The notes under the pieces were generated by a model. The model saw only the letters and a list, made by a program, of their open reading frames with translations. It searched no databases and was not told the DNA's origin. From Phylloscopus collybita (lineage: Eukaryota > Chordata > Aves > Passeriformes > Phylloscopidae), in the NCBI GenBank assembly GCA_027886175.1, contig JAJNNQ010000137.1, positions 2,918,001 to 2,982,000 on the forward strand: a stretch of DNA of 64,000 nucleotides. Reading direction: 5' to 3'. Each line of letters opens with the position of its first letter. The first letter of the stretch is position 1. This document shows, in pieces, positions 22,577-34,010 of the stretch. The translations under genes were made by a program, and so were the position numbers.

Positions 22577-23236
22577 TATTTCTCTTTTTTTTTTTTCCCT
22601 CTTTTTTTTTATCTTTTTTCTTTTTTTCTTTTTTTTCTCTTTTTTGGTTTTTTTTTTTCCCTCTTTTTTCTTTTTTTTTTTTTCCTTCTTTTTTCCTTTT
22701 CTTTTTTCCTTTTCTTTTTTCCTTTTCTTTTTTCCTTTTCTTTTTTCTTTTCTTTTTTTCTTTTCTTTTTTTTCTTTTCTTTTTTCTTTTTTCCTTTTCT
22801 TTTTCCTTTTCTTTTTTTTCTTTTCTTTTCTTTTCTTTTTTCTTTTCTTTTTTCTTTTCTTTTGTTTTCTTTTCTTTTTTCCTTTTCTTTTTCCTTTTCT
22901 TTTTTTCTTTTCTTTTCTTTTTTCTTTTTTCCTTTTCTTTTTCCTTTTCTTTTTTTCTTTTCTTTTCTTTTTTCTTTTCTTTTTTTCTTTTTTCCTTTTC
23001 TTTTTCCTTTTCTTTTTTTTCTTTTCTTTTCTTTTTTCTTTTTTCCTTTTCTTTTTTCTTTTTTCCTTTTCTTTTCTTTTCTTTTCTTTTCTTTTCTTTT
23101 CTTTTCTTTTCTTTTCTTTTCTTTTCTTTTCTTTTTTTCTTTTTTCTTTCCTTTTCTTTTTTCTTTTCTTTTCTCTTTTTTTTTCTCTTTTTTCTTTTCT
23201 TTTTTTCCTTTTTTTCTTTTTTTTTTCCTTCCCCCC
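22577..23236. repeat. Polypyrimidine tract, (CTTTT)n type, about 660 bp
   Basis: The + strand is almost only T and C, with a pure (TTTTC)n core near 23068-23132. The two long Phe/Ser/Leu frames (291 and 273 codons) are artefacts. Confidence 0.95.
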
Positions 23237-23244
23237 AGGGGTAC

Positions 23245-23668
23245 CGATGCCTTAGGTTCTTAGCTTTTATATTTTTCCAATCCTGTAGTGCACTAGTGCA
23301 TAGCTCTAAACTCCCTGTAAAATGTTAGCTAACTGCCTTCACATTTTGGTCAGAGGAAACAATCCCTCTGGGCCTGAGATCCAAGGAGGGGCTACTCACC
23401 TTGAAAAGTCTAAACAAAAGTGAATTAGGGAGGAGCAAACTTGGGGAAGGTGACTTCATCACCTGAAGCTGTAATTGGAGGATTAACCCCTGATATATAA
23501 ATAGACCAAACTTTTATCTGCCTGAGTGACCATAGTCCACCTTGGGTGTAGCCCCTTGGGGAAGCTTTGTCTGCCCTTAATGTACCTGAAGGCCCTTCAT
23601 TAAATATATCCACTTTTATTCTTTTCACTGTGTCTGGCCTGTTTCTAGGTGAGCCTGAAAAGGCATCA
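23245..23668 (+). mobile_element. Solo LTR (TGATGCCT family), 4-bp target duplication GTAC
   Basis: A 424-bp element begins CGATGCCTTAGG (first base mutated from T) and ends GAAAAGGCATCA, giving 9-bp inverted termini. GTAC flanks it at 23241-23244 and 23669-23672. TATATAA (23494-23500) and ATTAAA (23599-23604) fix the + orientation. A second member lies inverted at 47793. A 4-bp duplication is typical of class I (gammaretrovirus-like) elements. Confidence 0.85.
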
Positions 23669-23672
23669 GTAC

Positions 23673-24708
23673 TGGGAGAAAAACTGGATGTTTTTTCTCC
23701 TGCTCCCAAATCCACCAGCCACAGGGAGGGATGTGGTTTCCCAGTTTCTGTCTCTATTGAGCCAGGATGCTCCAGCTGCCTTTACTGGGGGATGAGCAGG
23801 GTTGCAACTGGGTCTTGCTCGTGGCCTTGAAGGTGAGGACTGAACAACTGCTGACTCCTGTGCCACCAAATTTTTCCACCTCTAAAAATGCCAAGTGGGC
23901 ACTGCCAGGTCACCTGGCACAAATGCAAAATAAAGGCTCCTCAGTCACCAATATCAATTTATTTGGAGGAAGCTGTTGTTTTCATGCTAGGTGTGACCCG
24001 GGCAAACACCCCACCTTGATGCCATTAGGAGACTCTAACATGGCTGGAGCAGAAATCTGAGAATTTGACTTTTTTTTTTTTTTTCCCTCCTTCTCAGTGA
24101 CTTTCTTAGAAATTCTCCTTATTAGCAAGGAATTTCTCACAGGAACAGTAGGACATAGTTGAGGCTGTGATTTGGGCTTAGGCAGCCTGATAAAGCCCTT
24201 CCACAAAAGGAATGTGGGATGGCTTTATGCCAACACCAGGTGCTCCAGGTTTGGATCCAGGCTCACAAAACAACATTCCCATCCAGAGCAAAAGAAAGAA
24301 AAACAAATTTATAGCATAAACAGTCTATAGGATAATAATAAAGACAAAGAAATGGTAGGGGTTTGGTTTATTTTCCAGCCTGGGTCCATTTCCCAGCCGG
24401 AGGGCTGGATCTTCTTATTCATGGCTTGAGGACAAGGCTTTGGGGTGGGAAGAAGGACTCAGAAGCAGCTTCACCACCAAAATCTCCATGTTGCTGAATC
24501 AAGCTGAGCAGAATTGAGACAGAAGAAGCACCTGCCAGCAGTGATTTTTGTGTTTATTTTTTTTTTCTCCAAGGTGGCTTTGCCAAAGGCAGGGAATGGA
24601 TTTCCACCTCCTGCCAGCTGTGAAGATCATGTGCACGGGGGAACACAGTCAGCAAAGCCTTTTGTTTCCCTTAGACCTTAAATCACCTCTGATTGCTGCC
24701 TTGTTTCT

Positions 24709-24739
<31 letters not shown>

Positions 24740-25984
24740 CATTCTCCTAATAATTTTTTTTGGCTGAGCTGCTGAGAAACCGATCGCGTCCAAAACGTTT
24801 ACACCATAAATAAAAGGAACAATGCAACAAACCATTAAATCATGTGCGGCTGTTGCAACAGCAGCAATTAAGTGGCAGGCACGAAGGGTGGGAAAGCCTT
24901 CCTTCTATGGATGTGACTTCCCTAGCCACCCAAATTCTGGACGACCTGAGGTGACCTTTGCCAGGGCTGTGCTGTCACGACCGTGCTGGCAGCCACGGCG
25001 TTGGGTGGCCTGGCAGGTAACGGCCCAGCTGCAGGCAAGATGGGACAGGGCAGCGTGGGATGAGGCTGGCGTGTGCCAGTGCTGAGCTTTCCTCACCCCT
25101 GTCATCGATGACTGGCTCTGCCTGAATGCAAGAGGACCAGATCTTTCAGTAGCATCCCAAGGGGCTGGGGCAGCTGTGTGTGTGCTCCTGCACGTGTGCA
25201 GGGGAGCTGGGCTTGCTCAGTCTCTGGGCTGAGGTGGGTTTGAGCCTGCACCAGGTGGATATTCAGCTGGTCAGGTCTGGAATGAGCAGCAGCGTTGAGT
25301 GCAGGACAGGGAGGGGCACAGCACATCCGTGCTCTAAGCGTGTCCTGCAGATACTACAGCTCCTGTCACCCTCTGCCTACTCCAGCTTCATCCCAAACCC
25401 ATCCTGGTGGGATTCCCCCTTAGCCACATCTGCAGAAAGGCCTTGCTTTTGCATAGCTGGCAGGTTTGGGAATTGCTCTGGGCTCTGCTCCATGGGTACA
25501 AACTGTATCTCCCACTGCCTCAGTGACCATCCATGGAACCCCTGAGGCATCACAAGCATCTTCACCGGGCAGTGGGTTAAAGGTGCCCATCAGTCCAGTG
25601 CCTGGGGCTGTCCCAGCCTGGGGAATAACAACACAGAGCTGAGGGAAGGTCATGCCTTGAGCCCGAGCCTGCCTCTTCCTCTTCATAGGGAAGCTGGCAG
25701 GAAAGCCTGCCCAGGAGTCGGGTGGCCCTCAGATCTCTTGTTGACTGTCTAGCAGTTGTTTTCCTTCAGGCTGAGCCCTGGGTAAACAGCTGGGCTGGGA
25801 AATGTGAAACCCAGGCTGTGGCCGTGCTGTCACTGCGAGCAGCAGCCCAGGGACGTGCAGGGAGCACGAACCCACCAGAGCTGTGCAGGGAGGCACAGCG
25901 GGGTGGACATGTGAGGTGAGCCCCTCTCCTGGGGTCATTGGTTTGGTTTGAGGTGTCCTATTTGTGGCACAGAGTTTGTGCTGG
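23673..25984. other. PFKFB3: Distal intron 1, no recognised gene
   Basis: Contains a T29 run (24711-24739) and a perfect 14-bp palindrome GCTGTTGCAACAGC (24849-24862). No exon or repeat family recognised. Confidence 0.55.
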
Positions 25985-26155
25985 AACAGGTGGCCCAGAG
26001 AAGCTGTGGCTGCCCCATCCCTGGAAGCATCCAAAGCCAGGTTGGATGGGGCTTGGAGCAACCTGGGATAGTGGAAGGTGTCCCTGCCCACGGCAGAGGG
26101 TTGGAAGTGGATAATCTTTTATGTTCCTTCCAACCCAAACCATTCTGTGATTCCC
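25985..26155 (+). repeat. CR1 LINE 3' end, sense
   Basis: Reads 'ggtggcccagagaagctgtggctgcccc', 'aaagccaggttggatggggcttggagcaacctggg', 'aaggtgtccctgcccacggca' and 'ttccaacccaaaccattctgtgattcc', including the remnant octamer tail. Confidence 0.92.
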
Positions 26156-26473
26156 TAATGAGTGGTGTAACTGGAAATGCTGAAGCAGATGCAATAAAAT
26201 TGTTTTTTTCCCCCCATCTCCATCGTTATTCAGTGAGGATGAGTCATAATCAATGGCCAAGATGTGCTTCCACCTGTGCCATGCCCTCCTGGCTCTGTCT
26301 CTCAGCTCAAGTAACAGCAGTTGTTTGAGAAAAAACTGAGGCCTCTCCAAGTGCTTTGAAGCACAGCATCTTTCCTTGTGACCCCTGCCAGGCACCCAGA
26401 TGCTGCTTTGCTACTCCCTGTTAAACTCCAGGACAGAAATCTAAACATTGAGCTCAGTTTTCTCTCTCTCTCT

Positions 26474-26475
<2 letters not shown>

Positions 26476-26527
<52 letters not shown>
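26476..26527. repeat. Homopolymer T52 preceded by (TC)n
   Basis: Fifty-two consecutive T after a short CT dinucleotide run. Confidence 0.97.
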
Positions 26528-28670
26528 CACCCAAGAAGCTGTTAACAGCTTGTCATTGCGGGTTGGAAAATAAAAATGTATTTGAGAAAATGTGTTGGCA
26601 GCAAGCTCCCCATATTGTTTCAGCTTGCCCCAAAATTCCAGAGAAATTTTCCATTAATATTTTTCATGTCTAATTCGAAAATATCAGGGAAAGAAGAAAC
26701 AAATTCTCTAGATGTTTTTAAACAATTTTTAGCCTTTTTTTCTTTCCCAGACAGGTTTCCATGGCATAGAAAAAAAGTAAATGAAATATTCAAATGAAAA
26801 TCATCTGCTAAGACTTAAATGCATTAAAATCATTGCTCTGTAAGTGGAAGAATTTTAAGAAAACCATGATAAGGAAATTTGGTTGTTTAATTTCTGCATT
26901 CCAGCAATCTGTGTGATCTTATTCCAGTGATTTGGGTTCAAAACTTGGTTAAGAGAGGTGTTAGGAAAATGGAGGTTCCCTGAGAGAGGTTTTGACTGTA
27001 AGGAGCTCCAGCAAAAGATCTGGAAACAAAACTGGACCTCACTATTCTGAATTTCAGCTTGTTGATCACACACTTTCCCCTCTTACTTGTCTTTCACAGA
27101 CCTCCTAAAAGCAGTGCCTGCAGGTCTCAGGTTTAAAAGCACATGGCAACACTCTGGAAAAGTGGGACACCTAGACCTCACCTCTGGGTTCCTTGTGGTT
27201 TCCACCAGCTGAATGGAGAGAGGAGCCCTTGGGGAGGCTGATCCAGGGAACAGCTCAACCCCGGGAGTGGTGCTGGTCCCAAAAGTGGTTCTTCTTGGCC
27301 AGAGCTGAGGTGTGTGGGCCACTGTTGGGCAACCATTGTCTGGATCATCCCAGCCCTGTGAGGAAGCAGGGATGAGCAGGTTGTCTGTGGGGCAGACGTG
27401 CTCACAGAGGCGAGGCGTGGGTGGGAAGATGCTCGGCACGTACACAATTTTGAAATGCAGCTCCTCACCAAAGCTCTGCTCTTCCTCCCTGCATGGGCCT
27501 CTGGATTGGACAAGGAGTTGTGTTTTTGGGTCACCTCGTGCTGGAGAGCACTGAGATGTGCATGGAATGGTTTTGGGCATAGCTCTGAGGTTCCCTCTGT
27601 GCTCAGAGGACACAAACTCCTCCAGGACACATCTCATCCTGGTTTGCAGTCCGTACCCACAGCAGGGCACCTCAATTGTTCTGTGTGCAAGTGAGTGTCC
27701 ATTGCTCTCCACAGGTGGTAGAAGTGGCCAAAGGTGACCAGTTCCTTGTAGACACCCCAAAATTACATAAATCCCTCCCAAACCCTACCCACAGCTTTGC
27801 TGTGGATGGAGGCAGAACAGCAGGAGCTGAGAGCTTCAACGCCTCCTCCCTGCTCAGCATCCCTCAGGGGAACCTTTCCATCTGAGCCTCCCAGGCAGTG
27901 CAGATCCTTCTGGGATGCTGCTTCAAAAGCCCCTGTATCAGGAGCCAAACTGATTAGCAGCGGGGGTTGAGACCTGAGATAAAAAAAATACCCCCTCTCC
28001 TAGGCTGTGATTAATCTGCTGCCCGCTGCTGCCTACAAGCACGTCCTCCTTGATCATCAGAAATACCAACCACCGCATGCTCTCCCCCAGAGTTTTAGGT
28101 TCTTTGCATTACTTTGAAGAGATTCCCCCAGCATCTCTGGGGTATCTGGCTTCACCACATCATTGCCTACAACTTTTTAGACGCTTCTCTGTCACCATGA
28201 CGATGCTGAGGTTGTCACTGGCCCGGGCTTGTTACATAATGAGGTGAGTCAGCCCCAGAAAGGCCACAGCCTTTGCCATTGTTTGATTTAATAACCTGCA
28301 ATGACGAGATAACGATCCAGGCTCTTAATGAAAGGTGGGTGGTAATGAGAAGTTAGGAAACAGTTCAATAGCAAAGTCCATGGGATAATGACAGGCTGCG
28401 ATTTCCGGAGGGTGATCATCCTCCACCATAACTGGGCTGAACAGACTCAGCATCCGTGGGGGGGTTTCACATCCAGCACTGAGCGCCTGCAGGCAGACCT
28501 GGAGAGCCGCATCCCAGCTGCATCACCGGGCTGGGAATTAGGTTCCTCCTGAACACAATCAACTTCAGCCATTGGGTGCCTCCATGAAAATAAATCCTGT
28601 AACAATCTGTGCGTACAGGAGGGCTGGAATTCTTTGTTCTTCCCGTCAGATCTGCATTGCTTTGCAGCAC
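26528..28670. other. PFKFB3: Distal intron 1, possible regulatory DNA near 28010-28260
   Basis: No exon recognised; the longest frame (27083-27781, minus) has no family resemblance. Near 28245-28251 is a perfect AP-1 site TGAGTCA. Confidence 0.5.
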
Positions 28671-29209
28671 TGTGCTGGTTTGGGCTGGGACAGAGTACTC
28701 TTCAGAGTAGCTGCTCTGGGGCTGTGTTTTTGACTTGTGACCAAAAGAGTGTTGATACTACAGAGATGTTTTTGGTTTTGCTGAGCAGGGTTTACACAGT
28801 CAAGGCTTTTCTGCTTCTCACCCCACCAGTGAGGAGGCTGGGTGGACACAAGGAGTTGGCAGGGGACAGAGCAAGGACAGCTGACCCCAAACTGACCAAA
28901 AATATTCCATAACACATTTTGTCATGTTTAGGAAAGGGGGGACATTTGGGGTGGCAGTGTTTGTCTTCCCAAGCCACCACTACATCTGATGCAGCCCTGC
29001 TTTCCTGGGGTCACTGGACACCTGTGGGAAGTGGGGAATTAATTCTTTGTTTTGTTTTGCTTGTGCACGTGGCTTTTGCTTTACCCACTAAACTGTTTGT
29101 ACCCCAACCCATGAGTTTTCTCACTTTTACCTTCCAGTTCTCTCCCCTGTCCCACTATGGGGGAGTGAGTGAGTGGGGCTGAGCTCCCAGCCAGGGTTAA
29201 ACCTTGAAA
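28671..29209 (+). mobile_element. Solo LTR of an avian ERVL-like family, degraded
   Basis: Starts TGTGCTGGTTTGGGC and ends near 'gggttaaacc', with the internal phrases 'gctgctctggggctgtgttt', 'agctgaccccaaactgacc', 'tgtttgtcttcccaag' and 'catgagttttctcactttta' that I know from a very common bird LTR. The poly(A)-proximal region is present. The stretch that normally holds the TATA box seems deleted around 28928. No clear target duplication is visible. Confidence 0.78.
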
Positions 29210-29837
29210 ATCCTAAAATAGGTCTGGTTCAAGTGTGAGCAAATGGCTGTAATTCTGCCGGTTTTCCCGGAGAAGGCACTGTGGTAACACATGCCAAGTT
29301 CTGCTGGCAGCAGCAGGACAGGGAATATCTGATCTGGCAGCGGGGACAGAGCAGCCCTGTAAACACACTTTTCTCTCAGAGCAGCAGGATTTTTTTTCTG
29401 CTGGATCAGTGCCTTGTCGCAGGTGGTTGTGGCCTCTTGATCAGAGATGAGGTAACCTAAAGTCAAATTCAACACCCTGTGGATTTACACCCTAAAGCAA
29501 TCCCAGGATTTTCAGTGGGGAATTTCATACCTTAAAATAACATGGTAAACAGGGAAGTGTTTCTTTCACCTAACTAAAAGTACCTGGGAGTAGAAGGCTC
29601 AACCCAGTGTCAGGCTAATGTGGATACTGTCTTTTCAGAAGCTCTGACAACGCCAAACCTTGAATTATGGCTCTCTGACTGATCTGCACCCTTTGACCCT
29701 TGCTACTGGGACCAAGCCTGAACTCCTGCAGCCAGGTTTTATTTCAAGGAGAACCAGTATTAAATTCCTGAGACTGGAATATCCCGAACTCTTGCCATTT
29801 AATTACCTTCTAACTACTTTTAGAAACCCGTGTTTCA

Positions 29838-30070
29838 CAGAAAAACAGAATGGGCTGGGTTGGAAGTGACCTTTAAGATCATCCAGTGCCAACCCCTGCC
29901 AGGGGCAGAGACAGCTTCCACAAAAATAGGTTGCTTCAAGCTCTGTCCAATCTTGGATGCTTCCAGGGATGGGGCAGCCACAACTTCTTTGCACAACCAG
30001 TGCCAGGGCCTCACCACTCTCACAGTAAAGAATTTCTTCATAATATCTACCCTGAATCTACCCTCTCTGC
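29838..30070 (-). repeat. CR1 LINE 3' end, antisense
   Basis: Reads 'cagaatgggctgggttggaag', 'aagatcatccagtgccaacccctgccaggggcagagac', 'ttgcttcaagctctgtcc' and 'ccagtgccagggcctcaccact' in reverse CR1 order. Confidence 0.9.
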
Positions 30071-32364
30071 AGCCTATGCAGTCAATTATGTTTATGATTT
30101 AGCCCATTTATGGGGTGAGTTTTGTTTTGCATTGGTTTTGTAAGGTCAGGAACTTTCACAGGACATTGCACAACCCTCCTGGACCCGTTTCTGAGCAGAC
30201 GTGCCAGTTTTGAGAAACGTCCCTGCTGTAATGGATGTTTGCAGCTTCAGAATGTTATCTCCAAATCACGTCTTTTTGAGAATTACACAATATAATTATT
30301 TTTAAAAATTACAAATAAACCTCCTTTCTTAAATGTGAACTTCCATCTGGGAGGTTCCTTTGGGGTCATCAATCCTGGCTAATGGATACCCATTGTACAC
30401 CTTCCCATTTTTTGGTCTTAAGATTGGGAACTGGGTGTTCCCAAGGACCATCCAAGACACATTTGGAGGCTATGACCACTCTGAGGACAGTAGAGGAAAC
30501 CTCGAATGATTTTGCTTTTAATTTGATTGAATCCAGGCTTTCATCCTTCCTTCTTCCTCATATTCATCAAAGCCAGGCATTGCATTTACAACTCTCCCAT
30601 TTCCTTTCCTGCTACCCTTTAACTCAGCCAATTCTAACCAAACACCTCTAGTTAGGGCACAAAGTTGACCACTCAAAAGAAATAAGGTCTGAACCCTTGT
30701 CCATCTGCCTGAAAAGCTGCAAATTAAAAGCAATTAAACAAACAACTTTGCGGAGTGTTGACTTCAGGAAGAATTTCCTGTCCTTGAAAGAATTCCTGCG
30801 TGGTTCCGAGTGTGACAGTGACAACACACGGGGAACTCAGAGCAAAAGCAGCAGGTTTCCCCAAGCTGGAATCAGCTGGATGAGGCTGAATCCTGCATCT
30901 CTGCAAGCCCTTCCTGGCTTTTCCTGTCCCTGGGCTGCCAGGAAGGCAAAGTCAGCCCTGGGCGCAGTGTTTGACTGGGGCTGATACCGCGGGGTGAGCA
31001 ATGCCCTTGTGCCTCTGTGGGGATTTCCCCCTCTGGGGCTCAGCCCTGGTTTCTCAATGTCAGAAGCTGAACCCCGTTGAATTTGCCCCCTTTTTCTCTG
31101 CTTTGTGGCTATTTTTAAACCAAGCTGCAGCCACAGGCAGCCCCAGGTCTTGCCCCAGCGGTGTCCCGGTGCCCGGCGTTGTCAGCAATGATCGGAATTT
31201 CTTACAACCGGCCAAGGAAGGAGTTTCGTGAGCACATCAGGCGCAATTAGAGGGTGCAACAGGCTGAAAAAAAAAAACTGCACGGCTTGTCCGTAGCCAG
31301 GAAAACGCGTGTCTGCACTGGTGGGTGAAAGGAGGGAGAGCTCCGGGGCACAGGATGTTCCCTGCCCTGCCTGCATCCTGCAGCCCGGGCAGGGCTCAGC
31401 CCTCACCGCTGCACAGGGACCCGGAGCTCTCCCCGGACTTCGGTCTGTAAATCCCGTGCTGAGCAACATCCCCTAACCCCTTCTTTGCAGGAAACCCTGC
31501 AAATGACATCGTGAAGAGATGGTTTTGCTCGGTTTCTGTTCCCCTTTGCCCGGCAGAGGGGCCGATGCGGCAGGAGGAGGAAAAGCAGTCTTGGACTGCA
31601 AGAACAAGGGGGAGAGAGGCGAGAAATGAGGAAGGAAAAGGCAACTTGTTTACAAGAGGGGAAAAAAAAATTAAAAACAAACCAAAACCCTCTTTTCCGT
31701 GGCGGAAACACCCCTATCCGTGACAGGGACAGAGGCAGGAGCTGTTGGTGCTCCCTCCCGGGCATCAGGAGCTGGGCGGGATGAGGGAGAGGGAGCGGTG
31801 ATGTCCTGGTGATACAGGTGCAGTTCACACTCCGCTCCTTGTTTATTTATTCCTGTAACTGAAATACCTGCGAGGGGCGAGGGAGGCAATTGAGAACTGT
31901 AGGCACAAAGGACCGTGAACTCCAGCCGCCTCTCCAAATCCAAACATTTTTATCAGCCTGATAAGGATCAGACATTTATCACCCTCCCGGCCACGAGCCT
32001 GACCCGTAAGCAGCTTTTTTTCAAGTCCTTCCAGAGAAAGCGCCATCAGCATGGAAACTACTCAGCATCCAGATGACAAGAGAAGGGGTCAACCACTTGG
32101 TTTCCTTTTTGACCTTTCTGCAAGCATCTAATTCCCCGAAAAATACTGTAGACAATTTTCTTGGCTTCTTCAGTATCCCACTATTTAATTTTTTTTTTTT
32201 TTTTTTTTTTTTTCTTCCCTGGAAACCATATAAATGCCCCTTGGTCAGGCCAGAGGGATAAATTTTTCTGTTGTAAGAAAATGACATTAGCGTACTAATA
32301 ACAATCTGGGCAGCTGCTGCCTGACTTTTGCAACCACCCTCCTGGGGGTAGCCAGCACTTTGGA
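30071..32364. other. PFKFB3: Distal intron 1, no recognised gene
   Basis: Moderate CpG content from about 31100 to 32000 and a GATA-motif cluster near 31950-31981. No exon or repeat family recognised. Confidence 0.5.
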
Positions 32365-32615
32365 ACGGCTTTAAACTGGATGAGAGTAGATTTAGATGGG
32401 ATATTTGGGAGAAATTCTTTCATGTGGGTGTGGTGAGGCCCTGGCACAGGCTGCCCAGAGAAGCTGTGGCTGCCTCATTCTGGAAGTGTCCAAGGCCAGA
32501 CTGGACAGGGTTTGGAGCAACCTGGGACAGTGAAAGGTGTCCCTGCCCGCAGCAGGAGTGTGGGACTGGATGATCTTGAAAATCCCTTTCAACCCAAACC
32601 ATTCTGTGATTCTGA
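32365..32615 (+). repeat. CR1 LINE 3' end, sense
   Basis: Reads 'ggtgtggtgaggccctggcacaggctgcccagagaagctgtgg', 'ccaaggccagactggacaggg' and 'aaggtgtccctgcccgc', ending 'tcaacccaaaccattctgtgattct'. Confidence 0.92.
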
Positions 32616-33699
32616 ACTCCGTGCCCACATCCAGGCTGATAAACCAAGGCCTGGGATACTGGAAACCTGCTCCAGGTGAAGCTGCCCTGACATGAATGGA
32701 GCACGTGTGTGGCTGCATCCACAGAGTGATGTACACACAGCTCCCAGCCACCCTCTCCGAATTCTGACCATGCAAAGAATCCCTGGATGTGTGACTCAGA
32801 TCCCACCCCTGCACCCCCGTGCCATGTCCAAAGGAGAGGATGCGTGTCGCACTGAATGTAGGCAAGAACGTGACTGGTTCTTCCCTTCCCAGTTTCCTTT
32901 AGAGGGAATCAAATAAATAATTTATTTTTTTAAAAAACAAAAAGACATCAAAAGAGGAGGGTGAATCACGGCTTAGTCAGAGTTGGGGCTCGCCAGAGCA
33001 ATCGCTGCTGGTGCTGGCATTTGGATGCCAGGGGGAGGATGTCAGGGAAGGCTGGCTGGTGACCAGTAGGTTCTTCCAAAGGGGATGGAGAATGAAGTCT
33101 GGAGCTGTTATTTTGGGATGCATCCAGAGCCTAATGCCACTGTTCAGGATGGGTTGCTAGGTGAGTTTGACGTTGGAGCAGCAGTGGAACAAAAGAGGGA
33201 ATTGAGAGGTTTTAGTTTTGGTCTTTCGGAGAAGTCTGAAGACTGTAAACCCAGTAAGAAGTGGGTATCCCATTCTCACAGAAATGAGGATTTCCCCCCT
33301 TCTCTCCCAGACTTTCCCTTTTTATACTTCCCTCTCCCACCTCTCTGGACCTACTGCATTCATCCCTTGGATGCCCAAGGTCATTTTTCCCCCCTTCTAC
33401 CACCAGGACTTTCATATTTCAAACCCTGGCATTACATTTATAACCCTGTCCCTTCTCATTGATTAAATATCTGCCCGTTCCTGGTTGGGGTATGTATGGC
33501 AGCACCTCCAGCCTACCCTGGCTGGTCGATTCCTCCCTCCACCCTGTGTCACACAGTGAGGCTGTGGGACAGCATCTCTGCCTGTCCCATGTCACACCGT
33601 GCCCGTGGTGGCGCTCAAGGAGCTGACAACCTCTTCCTGACAACATTCAGTGACTTGATTGCCCGAAAAAATCGCTGAGCTGAGCACCCCTTCGGGCTC
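32616..33699. other. PFKFB3: Distal intron 1, nothing recognised
   Basis: No exon, RNA gene or repeat family recognised. Confidence 0.55.
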
Positions 33700-34010
33700 T
33701 TTTCACAGCAGCTGCCAGCAACGTCTTATTTACCAGTCCAGGTGCTATTTTTAGGGAGCTGGGATTTTGCATAGCACGATTTGGGAGGGAGGGGGAAAAA
33801 AAAAATAATCCTCTGAGTGCACCTAGTGCTGTCCTGCTCCTCGCCCTCTCCCCGGGGTGTAAGTGCCTTATAAATAGAAGCGCTTCTTCCAGCTGACCTC
33901 CCTCGGAGCAGCTGGGTGCTGGTGCCTTTGAAATCCAGGCCACTTATTTAGGAGTTGAAGCTTTCCGCTCCAGTTATTTAGGAGTTTCTAAGCCAAGAGT
34001 TACTAGGTGG
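33700..34010 (+). promoter_or_regulatory. Candidate muscle-type cis-regulatory cluster (E-box and MEF2 motifs)
   Basis: An E-box CAGGTG (33739-33744) directly abuts a consensus MEF2 site CTATTTTTAG (33745-33754). Further E-boxes CAGCTG lie at 33709-33714, 33890-33895 and 33909-33914. TTATAAATAG (33868-33877) could be a MEF2-like or TATA element. Two copies of TTATTTAGGAGTT lie near 33943-33990. The motif density is seen; the activity is inferred. Confidence 0.4.

Noticed and set aside
22380..23263. Two overlapping frames of 291 and 273 codons rich in Phe, Leu and Ser
   Set aside because: Both are translations of the pyrimidine tract, which contains no stop codons by composition.
27083..27781. 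232-codon minus-strand frame
   Set aside because: No recognised domain, no splice context, and overlapping frames on the other strand.
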